From: Microbacterium aurantiacum | Lineage (GTDB): Bacteria > Actinomycetota > Actinomycetes > Actinomycetales > Microbacteriaceae | Length of the DNA: 64,000 nt | NCBI RefSeq assembly: GCF_002872075.1 | Contig: NZ_PGGU01000029.1 | Location: 242,788 to 306,787 of the forward strand | Reading direction: 5' to 3' | Shown here: piece by piece, positions 24,898 to 33,120 of the stretch | Layout of the letters: each line of letters opens with the position of its first letter | Numbering within the stretch: the first letter of the stretch is position 1 | Position numbers and translations under genes: made by a program | The notes under the pieces: generated by a model | What the model was told of the DNA's origin: nothing | Database searches by the model: none | Seen by the model: the letters and a program-made list of their open reading frames with translations, nothing else

Positions 24898-25854
24898 ATG
24901 ACGAACGACATGGTCCGAGTAGCAGTCGTCGGTGCCGCCGGCGCCTTCGGGATGAAGCACCTGGATGCACTCGCCAACATCCCGGATGCCCAGGTGACCG
25001 TGGTCAGCGGGACCAGGCCGGGACCGACGCGCGAGGTCGCCGAGAAGTACGGCGTCTCGACCGCCGTCGTCGGCCTCGATGCCGTTCTCGAGCGCGACGA
25101 CGTCGACGCCGTGATCCTCGCGACGCCGACCGGTCTGCACGCTGCGCAGACACAAGCGGTGCTCGCGGCGGGCAAGCACGTGCAGGTCGAGATTCCGGTG
25201 GCCGATTCGCTGGCGGATGCCGAGGCGACGCTGGCGGCCGCCGAGGCCTCGAACCGCGTGGCCATGGTCGGCCACACCCGGCGGTTCAACCCCTCGCATC
25301 AGCTCGTGCACGAGCGCATCGCGGCAGGCGAGTTCGCCGTGCAGCAGATGGACGTGCAGACGTACTTCTTCCGGCGGAGCAATACGAACGCGAAGGGCGA
25401 GCCGCGTTCCTGGACAGACCACCTGCTCTGGCATCATGCCGCGCACACCGTCGACCTTTTCGCGTATCAGGCGGGCCGCATCGTGCAGGCGAACGCCATT
25501 CGAGGACCGATCCACCCGGAGCTCGGCATCGCCATGGACATGTCGGTGCAGCTCAAGAGCGAGACCGGAGCTCTCTGCACGCTCTCGCTCTCCTTCAACA
25601 ACGAGGGCCCCTTCGGAACGTTCTTCCGCTACATCGGCGACACCGCGACGTACGTCGCCCGGTACGACGATCTCTTCAACGGAGCGGAGGAGCAGCTCGA
25701 CGTGTCGCACGTCGCCGTCAGCATGAACGGCATCGAGTTGCAGGACCGCGAGTTCGTCTCGGCGATCCGCGAAGGCCGTGAGCCGAACTCATCCATCCGG
25801 CAGGTCATCGACTGCTACCGCGTGCTCGGTCAGCTGGAGGACCAGCTCTCGTGA
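24898..25854 (+). CDS. ligC: 4-carboxy-2-hydroxymuconate-6-semialdehyde dehydrogenase
   Basis: This 318-residue Gfo/Idh/MocA-type oxidoreductase has the N-terminal Rossmann motif VVGAAGAFGMKHLDAL and the family segment RRFNPSHQLVHERI, followed by DHLLWHHAAHTVDLF. It matches LigC, which oxidises the ring-opened hemiacetal to 2-pyrone-4,6-dicarboxylate with NADP. It is placed between the dioxygenase and the last gene of the operon, as pcmB is in Arthrobacter keyseri. Confidence 0.92.
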   Translation: MTNDMVRVAVVGAAGAFGMKHLDALANIPDAQVTVVSGTRPGPTREVAEKYGVSTAVVGLDAVLERDDVDAVILATPTGLHAAQTQAVLAAGKHVQVEIPVADSLADAEATLAAAEASNRVAMVGHTRRFNPSHQLVHERIAAGEFAVQQMDVQTYFFRRSNTNAKGEPRSWTDHLLWHHAAHTVDLFAYQAGRIVQANAIRGPIHPELGIAMDMSVQLKSETGALCTLSLSFNNEGPFGTFFRYIGDTATYVARYDDLFNGAEEQLDVSHVAVSMNGIELQDREFVSAIREGREPNSSIRQVIDCYRVLGQLEDQLS

Positions 25855-25941
25855 AGCTGCCGTGCGTCGGGCTCGGCTGCAGGTCGCTGAGCCACGCGTT
25901 CGGCCGTCCGATGAGGATGCCCTGACGATGCTGCGCACGGC

Positions 25942-26652
25942 ATGAAAGGCATCTCCTCGATGGCGACCAGGGCGCTCCTCGCCGACCTCGCCACCGCCGC
26001 GGCCACCACTGCCGGTCTCCCGCGCGTCGAGATCGAGTCGGTGGGTGGAATCGACGCCGCGCGCCGCGTGGCGGCGGGCGAGCAGCTCGACCTCGTCGTC
26101 CTCGCATCCGGCGCCCTGTCAGAGCTCGCCGGCAGCGGACATGTGGTGCCGTCCTCGGTGACCCCGCTGGTCCTGTCGCAGACGGCGGTCGCAGTTCGTG
26201 CTCCGCTCTCGAGGCAGGCGACCCCGCCGCCAGGCCCCGCATCCGACGATGCATCCGGCGTGCGAGCCGCTCTGCGGGACGCCGGACGCATCGGATACTC
26301 CACCGGCCCGAGCGGCACCGAGCTGCTCCGCCGGATCGAGCAATGGGGCATGGCCGACGAGGTGCGAGATCGTCTCATCCAGGCGCGCCCGGGGATGCCG
26401 GTCGCACGCCTGGTGGCCGACGGCGAGGTCGATGTCGGATTCCAGCAGCTCAGCGAGATGGTCGGGCAGGCAGGCGTGCGGATCCTCGGAGTGCTCCCGC
26501 CGGACTGTGCGATCGACACGGTCTTCTCCGGAGGCGTCGCGGTGACATCGACCGACCCCGCCGCATCCGCCGTCGTCCTGGAGTTCTTCGCTTCAGAGGC
26601 CGCCCTGCCGATCAAGGCGGCGCACAGTTTCAGCGGCGCACCCACCCGGTGA
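25942..26652 (+). CDS. Cytosolic binding-protein-like gene in the protocatechuate operon (PcmF position)
   Basis: The 236-residue protein resembles ModA-type type II periplasmic binding proteins: EQLDLVVLASGALSELAGSG, then VRAALRDAGRIGYSTGPSGTELLRRIEQWG and VDVGFQQLSEM. It has no signal peptide or lipobox; the frame is closed by a stop at 25912, so none lies upstream. It is therefore cytosolic. It ends the operon in the place of pcmF, and no LigU isomerase is visible, so a role in sensing or in the missing isomerisation is conceivable but unproven. ATG 25960 is an alternative start. Confidence 0.75.
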   Translation: MKGISSMATRALLADLATAAATTAGLPRVEIESVGGIDAARRVAAGEQLDLVVLASGALSELAGSGHVVPSSVTPLVLSQTAVAVRAPLSRQATPPPGPASDDASGVRAALRDAGRIGYSTGPSGTELLRRIEQWGMADEVRDRLIQARPGMPVARLVADGEVDVGFQQLSEMVGQAGVRILGVLPPDCAIDTVFSGGVAVTSTDPAASAVVLEFFASEAALPIKAAHSFSGAPTR

Positions 26653-26683
26653 AGTCGGTCGGCCGGCGAAGAAGCGGCCGCGC

Positions 26684-27868
26684 TCAGAGGCCGGCGAGCG
26701 GCCAGCCCGTGTACGCCTCAGCCAGGTAGGTGCGCCCGGCATCCGACTCCACGACCGTGCGCAGCTCGCCCAGTTGACGCATCCGGTCGAACTCGCTCGT
26801 CTCCGGGGTCAGGTGCAGCATATTCGTCATCCACCAGGAGAAGTGCTGCGCCTTCCAGATGCGCTTCAGCGCCGCATCCGGGAACGCCTCGATGAGGCGG
26901 GAATCGTTCTCCTGCAGGAGCGCTCGAAGCGCGCGCTCGAGAATCACGACGTCGGCCACGGCGAGATTCATGCCCTTCGCGCCGGTGGGCGGCACGGTGT
27001 GTGCGGCATCTCCGATGAGGGCCACGCGGTTGTCGAGGAGCCGGTGCGCGACGAAGCTGCGGAACCTCAGGATGTCGCGCTGGAAGATCGGCCCCTCCTT
27101 GAGAGTTGTGCCGGGGACCCGTCGCTGGAGCTCCTCCCAGAGCTGCTCCTCCGTGTATGCCGCGGTGTCGTCCTCCCGGTCGCACTGGAAGTACATGCGT
27201 TGCACGATGTCGCTGCGCTGGCTGATCAATGCGAATCCATCGGGGGAGTTGGAGTAGATCAGCTCCTGGGAGCTCGGAGGCGCTTCGCAGAGGATGCCGA
27301 ACCACGCGAACGGATACTCGCGGGAATAGCCGCCCGCTCGTGAGCCGGTGACGGCGGCGCGGGCCACGCCGCGAGAACCGTCGGCGCCGACCACGAAATC
27401 CGCCTCGATCTCGAATGGCGCGCCATCGGCGTCGACGCAGACGACGCGAGGGCGGTCCGTGTCGGCATCCTCGATCCGCTCGGCCCTCGCACCGAAGCGC
27501 AGATCCTGCCCCTCGGCCAGACGCGCGGCGATGAGATCCTTCAGCACTTCGTGCTGCGGGTACAGCCAGACAGCGCGGCCGATCTGCGCGGCGAAGTCGA
27601 TGCGGTGCCCCTCTCCTGCGAAGCGCAGTTCGATCCCCTCGTGACGGTTGCCGTCGATGCGCACGCGTGAGGAGGCGCCGGACGACTCGAGCAGTTCGAC
27701 CGTGCCCTGCTCGAGGATGCCGGCGCGGATCGTCGACTCGATCGATTCGCGCGTGCGGGCGTCGATGACGACGCTCTCGATGCCCGACGCCGCCAGCAGG
27801 TGGGAGAGAAGGAGACCTGCCGGTCCTGCGCCGATGATGGCGACCCGGGTGCGGATGGTGTCGGGCAT
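26684..27868 (-). CDS. pobA: 4-hydroxybenzoate 3-monooxygenase
   Basis: This 394-residue class A flavoprotein monooxygenase has GAGPAGL near residues 13-19 for FAD, VVGADGSRGVAR, and the second FAD motif LIGDAAHTVPPTGAKGMNLAVADV. Segments such as WLYPQHEVLKDL and YPFAWFGILCEAPPS are specific to PobA. It converts 4-hydroxybenzoate to protocatechuate using NAD(P)H, FAD and oxygen. It converges on the protocatechuate operon and lies downstream of an IclR gene on the same strand, so it feeds the 4,5-cleavage route. Confidence 0.96.
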   Translation of the reverse strand: MPDTIRTRVAIIGAGPAGLLLSHLLAASGIESVVIDARTRESIESTIRAGILEQGTVELLESSGASSRVRIDGNRHEGIELRFAGEGHRIDFAAQIGRAVWLYPQHEVLKDLIAARLAEGQDLRFGARAERIEDADTDRPRVVCVDADGAPFEIEADFVVGADGSRGVARAAVTGSRAGGYSREYPFAWFGILCEAPPSSQELIYSNSPDGFALISQRSDIVQRMYFQCDREDDTAAYTEEQLWEELQRRVPGTTLKEGPIFQRDILRFRSFVAHRLLDNRVALIGDAAHTVPPTGAKGMNLAVADVVILERALRALLQENDSRLIEAFPDAALKRIWKAQHFSWWMTNMLHLTPETSEFDRMRQLGELRTVVESDAGRTYLAEAYTGWPLAGL

Positions 27869-27969
27869 GTCGTCTCCTCTGACGTCGGGCTCTTCGGCCC
27901 GATTCAGTATGGAGACGAACGTGGCATCCTGATCACGCTATCTCGTTCAATGGGAATCATCCTCCCGCT

Positions 27970-28722
27970 TCATGCTCTTTCCGCGAGCGCCCGGTCGATC
28001 TCCCTCGCCGCGGTGAACAACTCGGCCAGGGCCGGTTCCGTGGCCGCCTCGCGCGGAAGCACCACGGACAGGGCGGCGATGACCTCCCCGGTCATGTCGC
28101 GGATCGGGACGGCGAGCCCCGTGGAGATCTCCTCGATGTATCCCGGAGCGTCCGCATAGCCGGCGAGCCGGATCTGGTCGAGCTTTCGGTGGAGGACCGC
28201 AGTGTCCACGATCGTGCTGATCGTCAGGCGCTGCAAGGGGCGGGCGAGCGCCCGGTCGCGCGTTTCGCGGTCGGCATGCGCCAGCAGGACGAGTCCGGAG
28301 GAGCAGGCGTGCAGCGGCAGCCGGCCGGCGATGCGCGTCACGTTCGACCCGGAGTGCGGGGCGCTGAGGCGCTCCAGGAAAAGGGCCTCGTCCTGTTCCA
28401 GGATGGCGAGCTGCGTGTGCTCGCGGATGCGGGCCTGCACCCGCTCCATCGGGGGAAGCGCGACCTGTCTCAGTCGAAGGGCCCGCGATGATCGGGTGGC
28501 GAGCTCCCAGAGCCGCATCCCCACGCGCACGCCGTTCGTCTCGTCGCGTTCGAGCAATCCGGCGGCGACGAGTTCGCCGACGATCCGATGGGCGGACGAC
28601 GGCGGCAGATCTGCTCGGCGGCCGATCTCGGCGGCCGTCTGCACCGTTCGGGTCGGTGTGAAGGTCTCGAGAACACGGATCAGGCGACCTGTCACGGAGT
28701 CGCCGCTCGGAGAGTTCGCCAT
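27970..28722 (-). CDS. IclR family regulator (PobR-like candidate)
   Basis: The 250-residue protein has an IclR N-terminal winged helix (VTGRLIRVLETFTPTRTVQTAAEIGRRADLPPSSAHRIVGELVAAGLLE is arranged in that order) and a C-terminal GAF-like effector domain with AGRLPLHACSSGLVLLAHA and GYIEEISTGLAVPI. It lies 101 bp upstream of pobA on the same strand. IclR proteins such as PobR and PcaU control hydroxybenzoate and protocatechuate genes, so control of pobA is likely. The MMPL gene ends 42 bp before its start. Confidence 0.85.
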   Translation of the reverse strand: MANSPSGDSVTGRLIRVLETFTPTRTVQTAAEIGRRADLPPSSAHRIVGELVAAGLLERDETNGVRVGMRLWELATRSSRALRLRQVALPPMERVQARIREHTQLAILEQDEALFLERLSAPHSGSNVTRIAGRLPLHACSSGLVLLAHADRETRDRALARPLQRLTISTIVDTAVLHRKLDQIRLAGYADAPGYIEEISTGLAVPIRDMTGEVIAALSVVLPREAATEPALAELFTAAREIDRALAERA

Positions 28723-28764
28723 GTCCTCATCTTGGCAGTGAGGAGACCGCGCGCTCTGTGGGGC

Positions 28765-31239
28765 TCACGTGCGCTCGAGCGAGGCGCCCTCGATGTCGAC
28801 GTCGGGCAGGATGCGGTCGAGCTTACGGGGCAGCCACCAGGCCGCACGGCCGAGCAGATGCATCAACGCGGGCATGAGCAGCATCCGCACGACGAAGGCG
28901 TCGAGGAGCACGCCGAACGCCAGGCCGAATCCGATCGAGCGGATGATGGTGGACTCCGAGAAGATGAACCCGCCGAAGACCGCGATCATGATGAGGGCCG
29001 CGGCGATGACGACCGACTTCCCGGACTGGAACCCCTGCGCGACGGCGAGGCGGGCGCTCGCTCCGTGCGCGTACGCCTCTCGCATCCCCGAGGTGAGGAA
29101 CAGCTGGTAGTCCATCGCGAGTCCGAACAGGATGCCGACGAGGATGACCGGAAGGAAGCTGAGGATCGGACCGACCGAGTGCAGGCCGATGAGGTCGGCG
29201 CCCCACCCGAACTGGAACACGGCGGTGACCAGCCCGTAGGTGGCGAAGAGCGACAGGATGAATCCGGCCGTGGCGATGATCGGCACCAGGATCGAGCGGA
29301 AGACGACGATCATGATGAGCAGGGACAGCCCGACGACGACGGTGAGGTACAGGGGCAGCACCGCGCTGAGCCCGTCGGAGATGTCGATGTTCGTGGCGGC
29401 CTGACCGGCCACACCGAGGGTGATGTCACCGTCGACGGGCGGCAACGCGCGAAGATCCTGGACGAGCTGGGCCGTCGAGATGCTGTTCGGTCCCTCTTTC
29501 GGGAGCACCTGGAACGCGAGGAGCGTACCGTCATCGGAGCTGGCGATGGGGGCGACGGCGACGACGTCGTCCTGAGCGGCGAGTGTCCGGGCGATGTCGA
29601 CCTGGGTGGCGAGGAGGTCGTCATCCGAGACGCCGCCGGGGACGGACGCGCTGACGAGGAGTGGACCGTTCGCGCCGGCGCCGAATTCGTCAGCGACGAT
29701 CTCGAATGTCCGGGCGGAAGTGGAGCCTTCCGGTTCGCTGGCGCCGTCGGGCAGTCCGAGCCGCATCGACAGGGCGGGGAGGGCGATGATCAGCAGAGCG
29801 ATGATCGAAACGGCGACCGTCACGACCGCGCGCACGGTCGACATCGGCCGGGCAGGCTTCACGGCACGCTGGCGACCGATGCTCGCTCGAGCCTTGCGGC
29901 GGAGCAGCCGTTCGCCCAGCAGCGCCAGCATGGCGGGGGCGAGAGTGATCGCGATGAGGACGGCGACCGCGACGCAGACCGCACCGACGGTCCCCATGAG
30001 CCCGAGGAAGGGGATGCCGGTGACGTTCAGGGCGAGCAGCGCGACGATGACGGTCGAACCGGCGAAGACGACCGCGGTGCCGGCGGTGCCGTTGGCGAGG
30101 GCGATCGACTCGCGTACCTCGACGCCTGCGAGCAGTTGCTTGCGATGCCGGTTGATGATGAACAGCGCGTAGTCGATGCCGACCGCGAGCCCGAGCATGA
30201 GCCCGAGGACCGGCGTGGGGGACGCCATGCTGATGACCCCCGAGAACGCGAGTGAGGCCGTGACCCCGACGCCCACGCCGACCAGCGCGGTGACGATCGG
30301 GAGCGACGCGGCGACGAGAGAGCCGAGCAGGACGACGAGGACGATCGCGGCGAAGACGAGACCGAGAGCCTCTCCGACGCCGAAGAGCTGGGGAGCGCCC
30401 TGCGCGAGGTCGGTGGCGAAGGAGACGTCGGTGCCGTCGACGGGTTTCTTCTCGAAGTGATCGATGACGCCCTGTTTGACCTCCGTGCTCAGTTCGAGAC
30501 GCGGCTGGGTGAAGGAGATGTTCACGATCGCGGTCGAGCCGTCTTCGGAGACGACGCTGATCCCCTCGGTGAAGCCGAGCAGTTCCTCACCGAGATCGAG
30601 AGGCTTGGCCCCGGACTCGAGTTCGGCGCGCGAAGAGTCGAGCGTGTCCTGCTGCTGCTGCAGGGCTGCGGTCTGTGCGTCGAGCTGCGCCTGCTGGGCG
30701 TCGATCGCTGCGATCTGGTCCATCGAAGCACCGGCGGCAACGGCCTGTTCGCGAGCCGAGTCGAGTTGCTGCTGCGCGGCATCGAGCTGCGCCCGGCCGG
30801 CATCGAGCTGCTCCTGGCCGGACGCGAGCTGTGCCGTGCCTGAGGCGAGCTGGGCACGCCCATCGGAGAGCTTCTTCGTCTGGTCGGCGAGCGTTTGCTG
30901 CGCATCGAAGGGGTCGACGACGGCAGCGACGCCGTCGAGGTCGGCGGCCGACGCGGTGAGATCGGAGATCTGCTTCCGCTGCTCCGTGGTGAGAGCGGAG
31001 CCGTCATCGGTGCGGTAGACGATCGTTCCGGTGCCGCCGGCGGTGTCAGGAAGCTTCTCGGCCAGTTGATCGGTGACCGCGCCGGAGGCCGTGCCCGGGA
31101 TGTCGAAGCTGTTGGTGAGGGGAGCGGATGCCGCGAGGAACGCTCCGATGGAGACTCCGAGGATCACGACCCACGCGATGATCACCGCCCAGGCGCGTCG
31201 AGCTGAGAACAAGGCCAAGCGAGAGAGCAGAGTTGCCAC
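28765..31239 (-). CDS. MMPL/RND family transporter
   Basis: This 824-residue membrane protein has two repeats of the MMPL fold, each with a helix, a large external loop and a bundle of five helices, e.g. LGLMLGLAVGIDYALFIINRHRKQ and ILVGILFGLAMDYQLFLTSGMREAY. The first external loop holds an unusual Gln/Ala/Ser-rich stretch with repeated QLASG/QLDAG units, about residues 125-215, probably coiled coil. A GTG at 31239 begins the first membrane helix; the longer frame upstream is not used. It is divergent from a TetR gene, the usual layout of a drug- or lipid-type exporter under a local repressor. Confidence 0.9.
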   Translation of the reverse strand: MATLLSRLALFSARRAWAVIIAWVVILGVSIGAFLAASAPLTNSFDIPGTASGAVTDQLAEKLPDTAGGTGTIVYRTDDGSALTTEQRKQISDLTASAADLDGVAAVVDPFDAQQTLADQTKKLSDGRAQLASGTAQLASGQEQLDAGRAQLDAAQQQLDSAREQAVAAGASMDQIAAIDAQQAQLDAQTAALQQQQDTLDSSRAELESGAKPLDLGEELLGFTEGISVVSEDGSTAIVNISFTQPRLELSTEVKQGVIDHFEKKPVDGTDVSFATDLAQGAPQLFGVGEALGLVFAAIVLVVLLGSLVAASLPIVTALVGVGVGVTASLAFSGVISMASPTPVLGLMLGLAVGIDYALFIINRHRKQLLAGVEVRESIALANGTAGTAVVFAGSTVIVALLALNVTGIPFLGLMGTVGAVCVAVAVLIAITLAPAMLALLGERLLRRKARASIGRQRAVKPARPMSTVRAVVTVAVSIIALLIIALPALSMRLGLPDGASEPEGSTSARTFEIVADEFGAGANGPLLVSASVPGGVSDDDLLATQVDIARTLAAQDDVVAVAPIASSDDGTLLAFQVLPKEGPNSISTAQLVQDLRALPPVDGDITLGVAGQAATNIDISDGLSAVLPLYLTVVVGLSLLIMIVVFRSILVPIIATAGFILSLFATYGLVTAVFQFGWGADLIGLHSVGPILSFLPVILVGILFGLAMDYQLFLTSGMREAYAHGASARLAVAQGFQSGKSVVIAAALIMIAVFGGFIFSESTIIRSIGFGLAFGVLLDAFVVRMLLMPALMHLLGRAAWWLPRKLDRILPDVDIEGASLERT

Positions 31240-31278
31240 GGGAGGACTTCCGTTCGGAGGGAGCAGAGGAGGGTGACA

Positions 31279-31303
31279 TAGACGATACGGCACGTCTCGT
31301 CTA
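31279..31303. promoter_or_regulatory. TetR operator of the MMPL exporter
   Basis: TAGACGA (31279-31285) and TCGTCTA (31297-31303) are perfect inverted repeats with an 11-nt spacer. They are centred in the 88-bp gap between the divergent MMPL and TetR genes. The spacing fits a TetR dimer site that would cover both promoters. Confidence 0.7.
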
Positions 31304-31327
31304 GAGTCTGAGGATAAGCTGTGGATC

Positions 31328-31912
31328 ATGAGCGAACATCGGAACGGGCCGGTCCGCAGCGCAGCGGCGCGCGAGTCCATCCTCGACGCGACGGCCCGCC
31401 TGCTCACTCAGCAGGGCTACGACAACCTGACGATGGAAGGCATCGCGAAAGAAGCCGGCGTCGGCAAGCAGACCATCTACCGGTGGTGGCGCTCGCGCGG
31501 TGCATTGATCGCCGACTGCATGATCGAAGGCCGGCTCATCCCGGTCGAGATCGACCTCCCCGACACCGGCGACCTCCGACGCGATCTGAGCGTCTGGCTC
31601 GAGACGATCATCGCGATCGTCGCCGATCCGGCGGGTGGGGCTCTGCTGCGATCGCTCGTCGCGGCGGCGGCTGAGGACGGCGCTGTGGGCGACCGTCTCG
31701 CGGCGGCGCTCGGGGCCGATCAGAAGCTCTCGCACCGGTTCGCAAGCGCCGTCGAGCAGGGCCAGCTCGCCGAGGACACTCCGGTCGATCAGCTCGGAAT
31801 GGCCATCCTCGGGGCGATCATCGTCCCCGTGCTCGCCCGTCGCCAGATCGATCCCGACGGGTTCCGGCGGCTCATCGACCACCTCGTCCGACCGACCGCG
31901 GCGAGCACATGA
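31328..31912 (+). CDS. TetR/AcrR family regulator of the MMPL exporter
   Basis: The 194-residue protein has a TetR helix-turn-helix at about residues 12-60 (ESILDATARLLTQQGYDNLTMEGIAKEAGVGKQTIYRWWRSRGAL in that order) and a TetR_C_16/AcrR-like helical domain. It is divergent from the MMPL exporter across a 25-bp inverted repeat and so is its probable repressor. Its stop overlaps the next gene's start by 4 bp, so the two are translated together. Confidence 0.9.
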   Translation: MSEHRNGPVRSAAARESILDATARLLTQQGYDNLTMEGIAKEAGVGKQTIYRWWRSRGALIADCMIEGRLIPVEIDLPDTGDLRRDLSVWLETIIAIVADPAGGALLRSLVAAAAEDGAVGDRLAAALGADQKLSHRFASAVEQGQLAEDTPVDQLGMAILGAIIVPVLARRQIDPDGFRRLIDHLVRPTAAST

Positions 31913-32760
31913 ATGCGCAACGGCGGGATCGGGCCCGGGGGCGAAGGTCTCCGGGCAGGACGCTGCTCGTGGGATGCGGAAAACTCGGGACCGAACTCGG
32001 CAGGCGCCTCGTCGCCGATGGCGTGGAGGTGGTCGCGATGCGCCGTACCAGTGCGGCGCTGCCGGCCGGGTTCTCGGCGATCACAGACGACATCCGGTTG
32101 GCCGGGAGACGGGCTCTCCCCGCTTGCGAATCGGTCGTGATCACGCTACCGCCGGATGTGGATGCGCGAGACGAGGGCGACATCTACTCGTCGGCGCTGA
32201 CCAACCTGGCCGAGGCTCTGCCCTCACGTCCATCGCGCGTCGTCTTCGTCTCGTCGACACGAGTGCTCGAGGGTCGCGCGGGCGCCGTTCCTCTCACGGA
32301 GTCGGATGCGGCGGCTCCGATGGGGCCTCGCGCGCGTGCGCTCCTGAAGGGTGAAGCCTTGGCCGCCGAACTGTTCGGCGCCGTCACGGTCAGACCGGCA
32401 GGCATCTACGGACCCGGACGGGACTCGCTGATCCGCCGCGTGCGAGAGCACACTCCTGTCGACTATTCACGACGGACGAATCGGATCCACGAGGACGATC
32501 TCGTCGGGCTCCTCCACGCGATGCTCGAGGCGGAAGATCCGCCGGCGCTCATCCACGCGGTCGACGCGGAGCCGGCACTGCTGGGCGAGGTCGTGACCTT
32601 CATCGCTGATCGCCTGGAGGTCGAACCACCGCCACGTGTCCAACCGGAGGCCGGCGGAGGGACCGTGCTCGACGGAGGTCTGCTGATGGATCTCGTCGGC
32701 AGGCTGCGTTTTCCCTCCTTCCGGGAGGGCTACGCGCAGATGCTCAGGGAATCCATGTGA
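31909..32760 (+). CDS. NAD-dependent epimerase/dehydratase family protein (YeeZ-like)
   Basis: This 283-residue atypical extended SDR starts with the dinucleotide motif VGCGKLGTELGRRL rather than GxxGxxG, and has RVVFVSSTRVLEG and VRPAGIYGPGRD segments typical of the YeeZ-like group. The usual catalytic YxxxK is not evident, so it may bind NAD(P) without classical dehydrogenase activity. It overlaps the TetR gene by 4 bp. A functional link to the exporter cannot be told from sequence. Confidence 0.8.
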   Translation: MNAQRRDRARGRRSPGRTLLVGCGKLGTELGRRLVADGVEVVAMRRTSAALPAGFSAITDDIRLAGRRALPACESVVITLPPDVDARDEGDIYSSALTNLAEALPSRPSRVVFVSSTRVLEGRAGAVPLTESDAAAPMGPRARALLKGEALAAELFGAVTVRPAGIYGPGRDSLIRRVREHTPVDYSRRTNRIHEDDLVGLLHAMLEAEDPPALIHAVDAEPALLGEVVTFIADRLEVEPPPRVQPEAGGGTVLDGGLLMDLVGRLRFPSFREGYAQMLRESM

Positions 32761-32790
32761 CCAGAACGGGCTCGAACGTGCCGAGCCGGT

Positions 32791-33105
32791 CTACGACTCG
32801 GGGGTGTCGATCACTTCGTCGACGAGCGAGATGCCGCCCGTGGAGTTCGCCGAGTGCATCAGTTCTTCGATCCACCGCCGATTCAGCTCCGGAGGCTCCG
32901 GCTCGTCGAATGTGAAGCGCAACGGGATCGATGGGTGCAGCCAGATCATCGAGCGCCCAGACGGTTCGTCGTCCGGGTGACGCCAGGAAAGTGTGAAGCT
33001 CTCGTTGCGCCGCAACTTCGTGGCGATGACGATCTTCAGGTGTGCGAGAGCACGATCTTCGATGTGGATGGGGTCGATCGTGCCGCCGTAAAGAATTGAT
33101 CCCAT
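32791..33105 (-). CDS. Conserved hypothetical protein (DUF7882-like)
   Basis: This is a 104-residue cytosolic protein beginning MGSILYGGTIDPIHIEDRAL, a pattern I recall from short uncharacterised actinobacterial proteins. It has a central ESFTLSWRHPDDEPSGRSMIWLHPSIPLRF pair of strands and no signal peptide or membrane segment. Only 15 bp separate it from the end of the upstream ligase gene on the same strand, so they may be co-transcribed. No function is assigned. Confidence 0.75.
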   Translation of the reverse strand: MGSILYGGTIDPIHIEDRALAHLKIVIATKLRRNESFTLSWRHPDDEPSGRSMIWLHPSIPLRFTFDEPEPPELNRRWIEELMHSANSTGGISLVDEVIDTPES

Positions 33106-33120
33106 GGCTTGAGAATAGCG

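Noticed and set aside
25830..26645. 271-codon minus-strand frame opposite the binding-protein-like gene
   Set aside because: The plus-strand frame has coherent binding-protein motifs and follows the operon. The minus frame is Ser/Arg/Ala-rich with no motif.
25942..26652. Annotation of this gene as molybdate-binding protein ModA
   Set aside because: There is no signal peptide or lipobox and no modBC genes nearby. The operon is for aromatic catabolism.
28588..30255. 555-codon open frame on the plus strand within the MMPL gene
   Set aside because: It is Asp/Gly/Arg/Glu-rich and antisense to a conserved membrane transporter.
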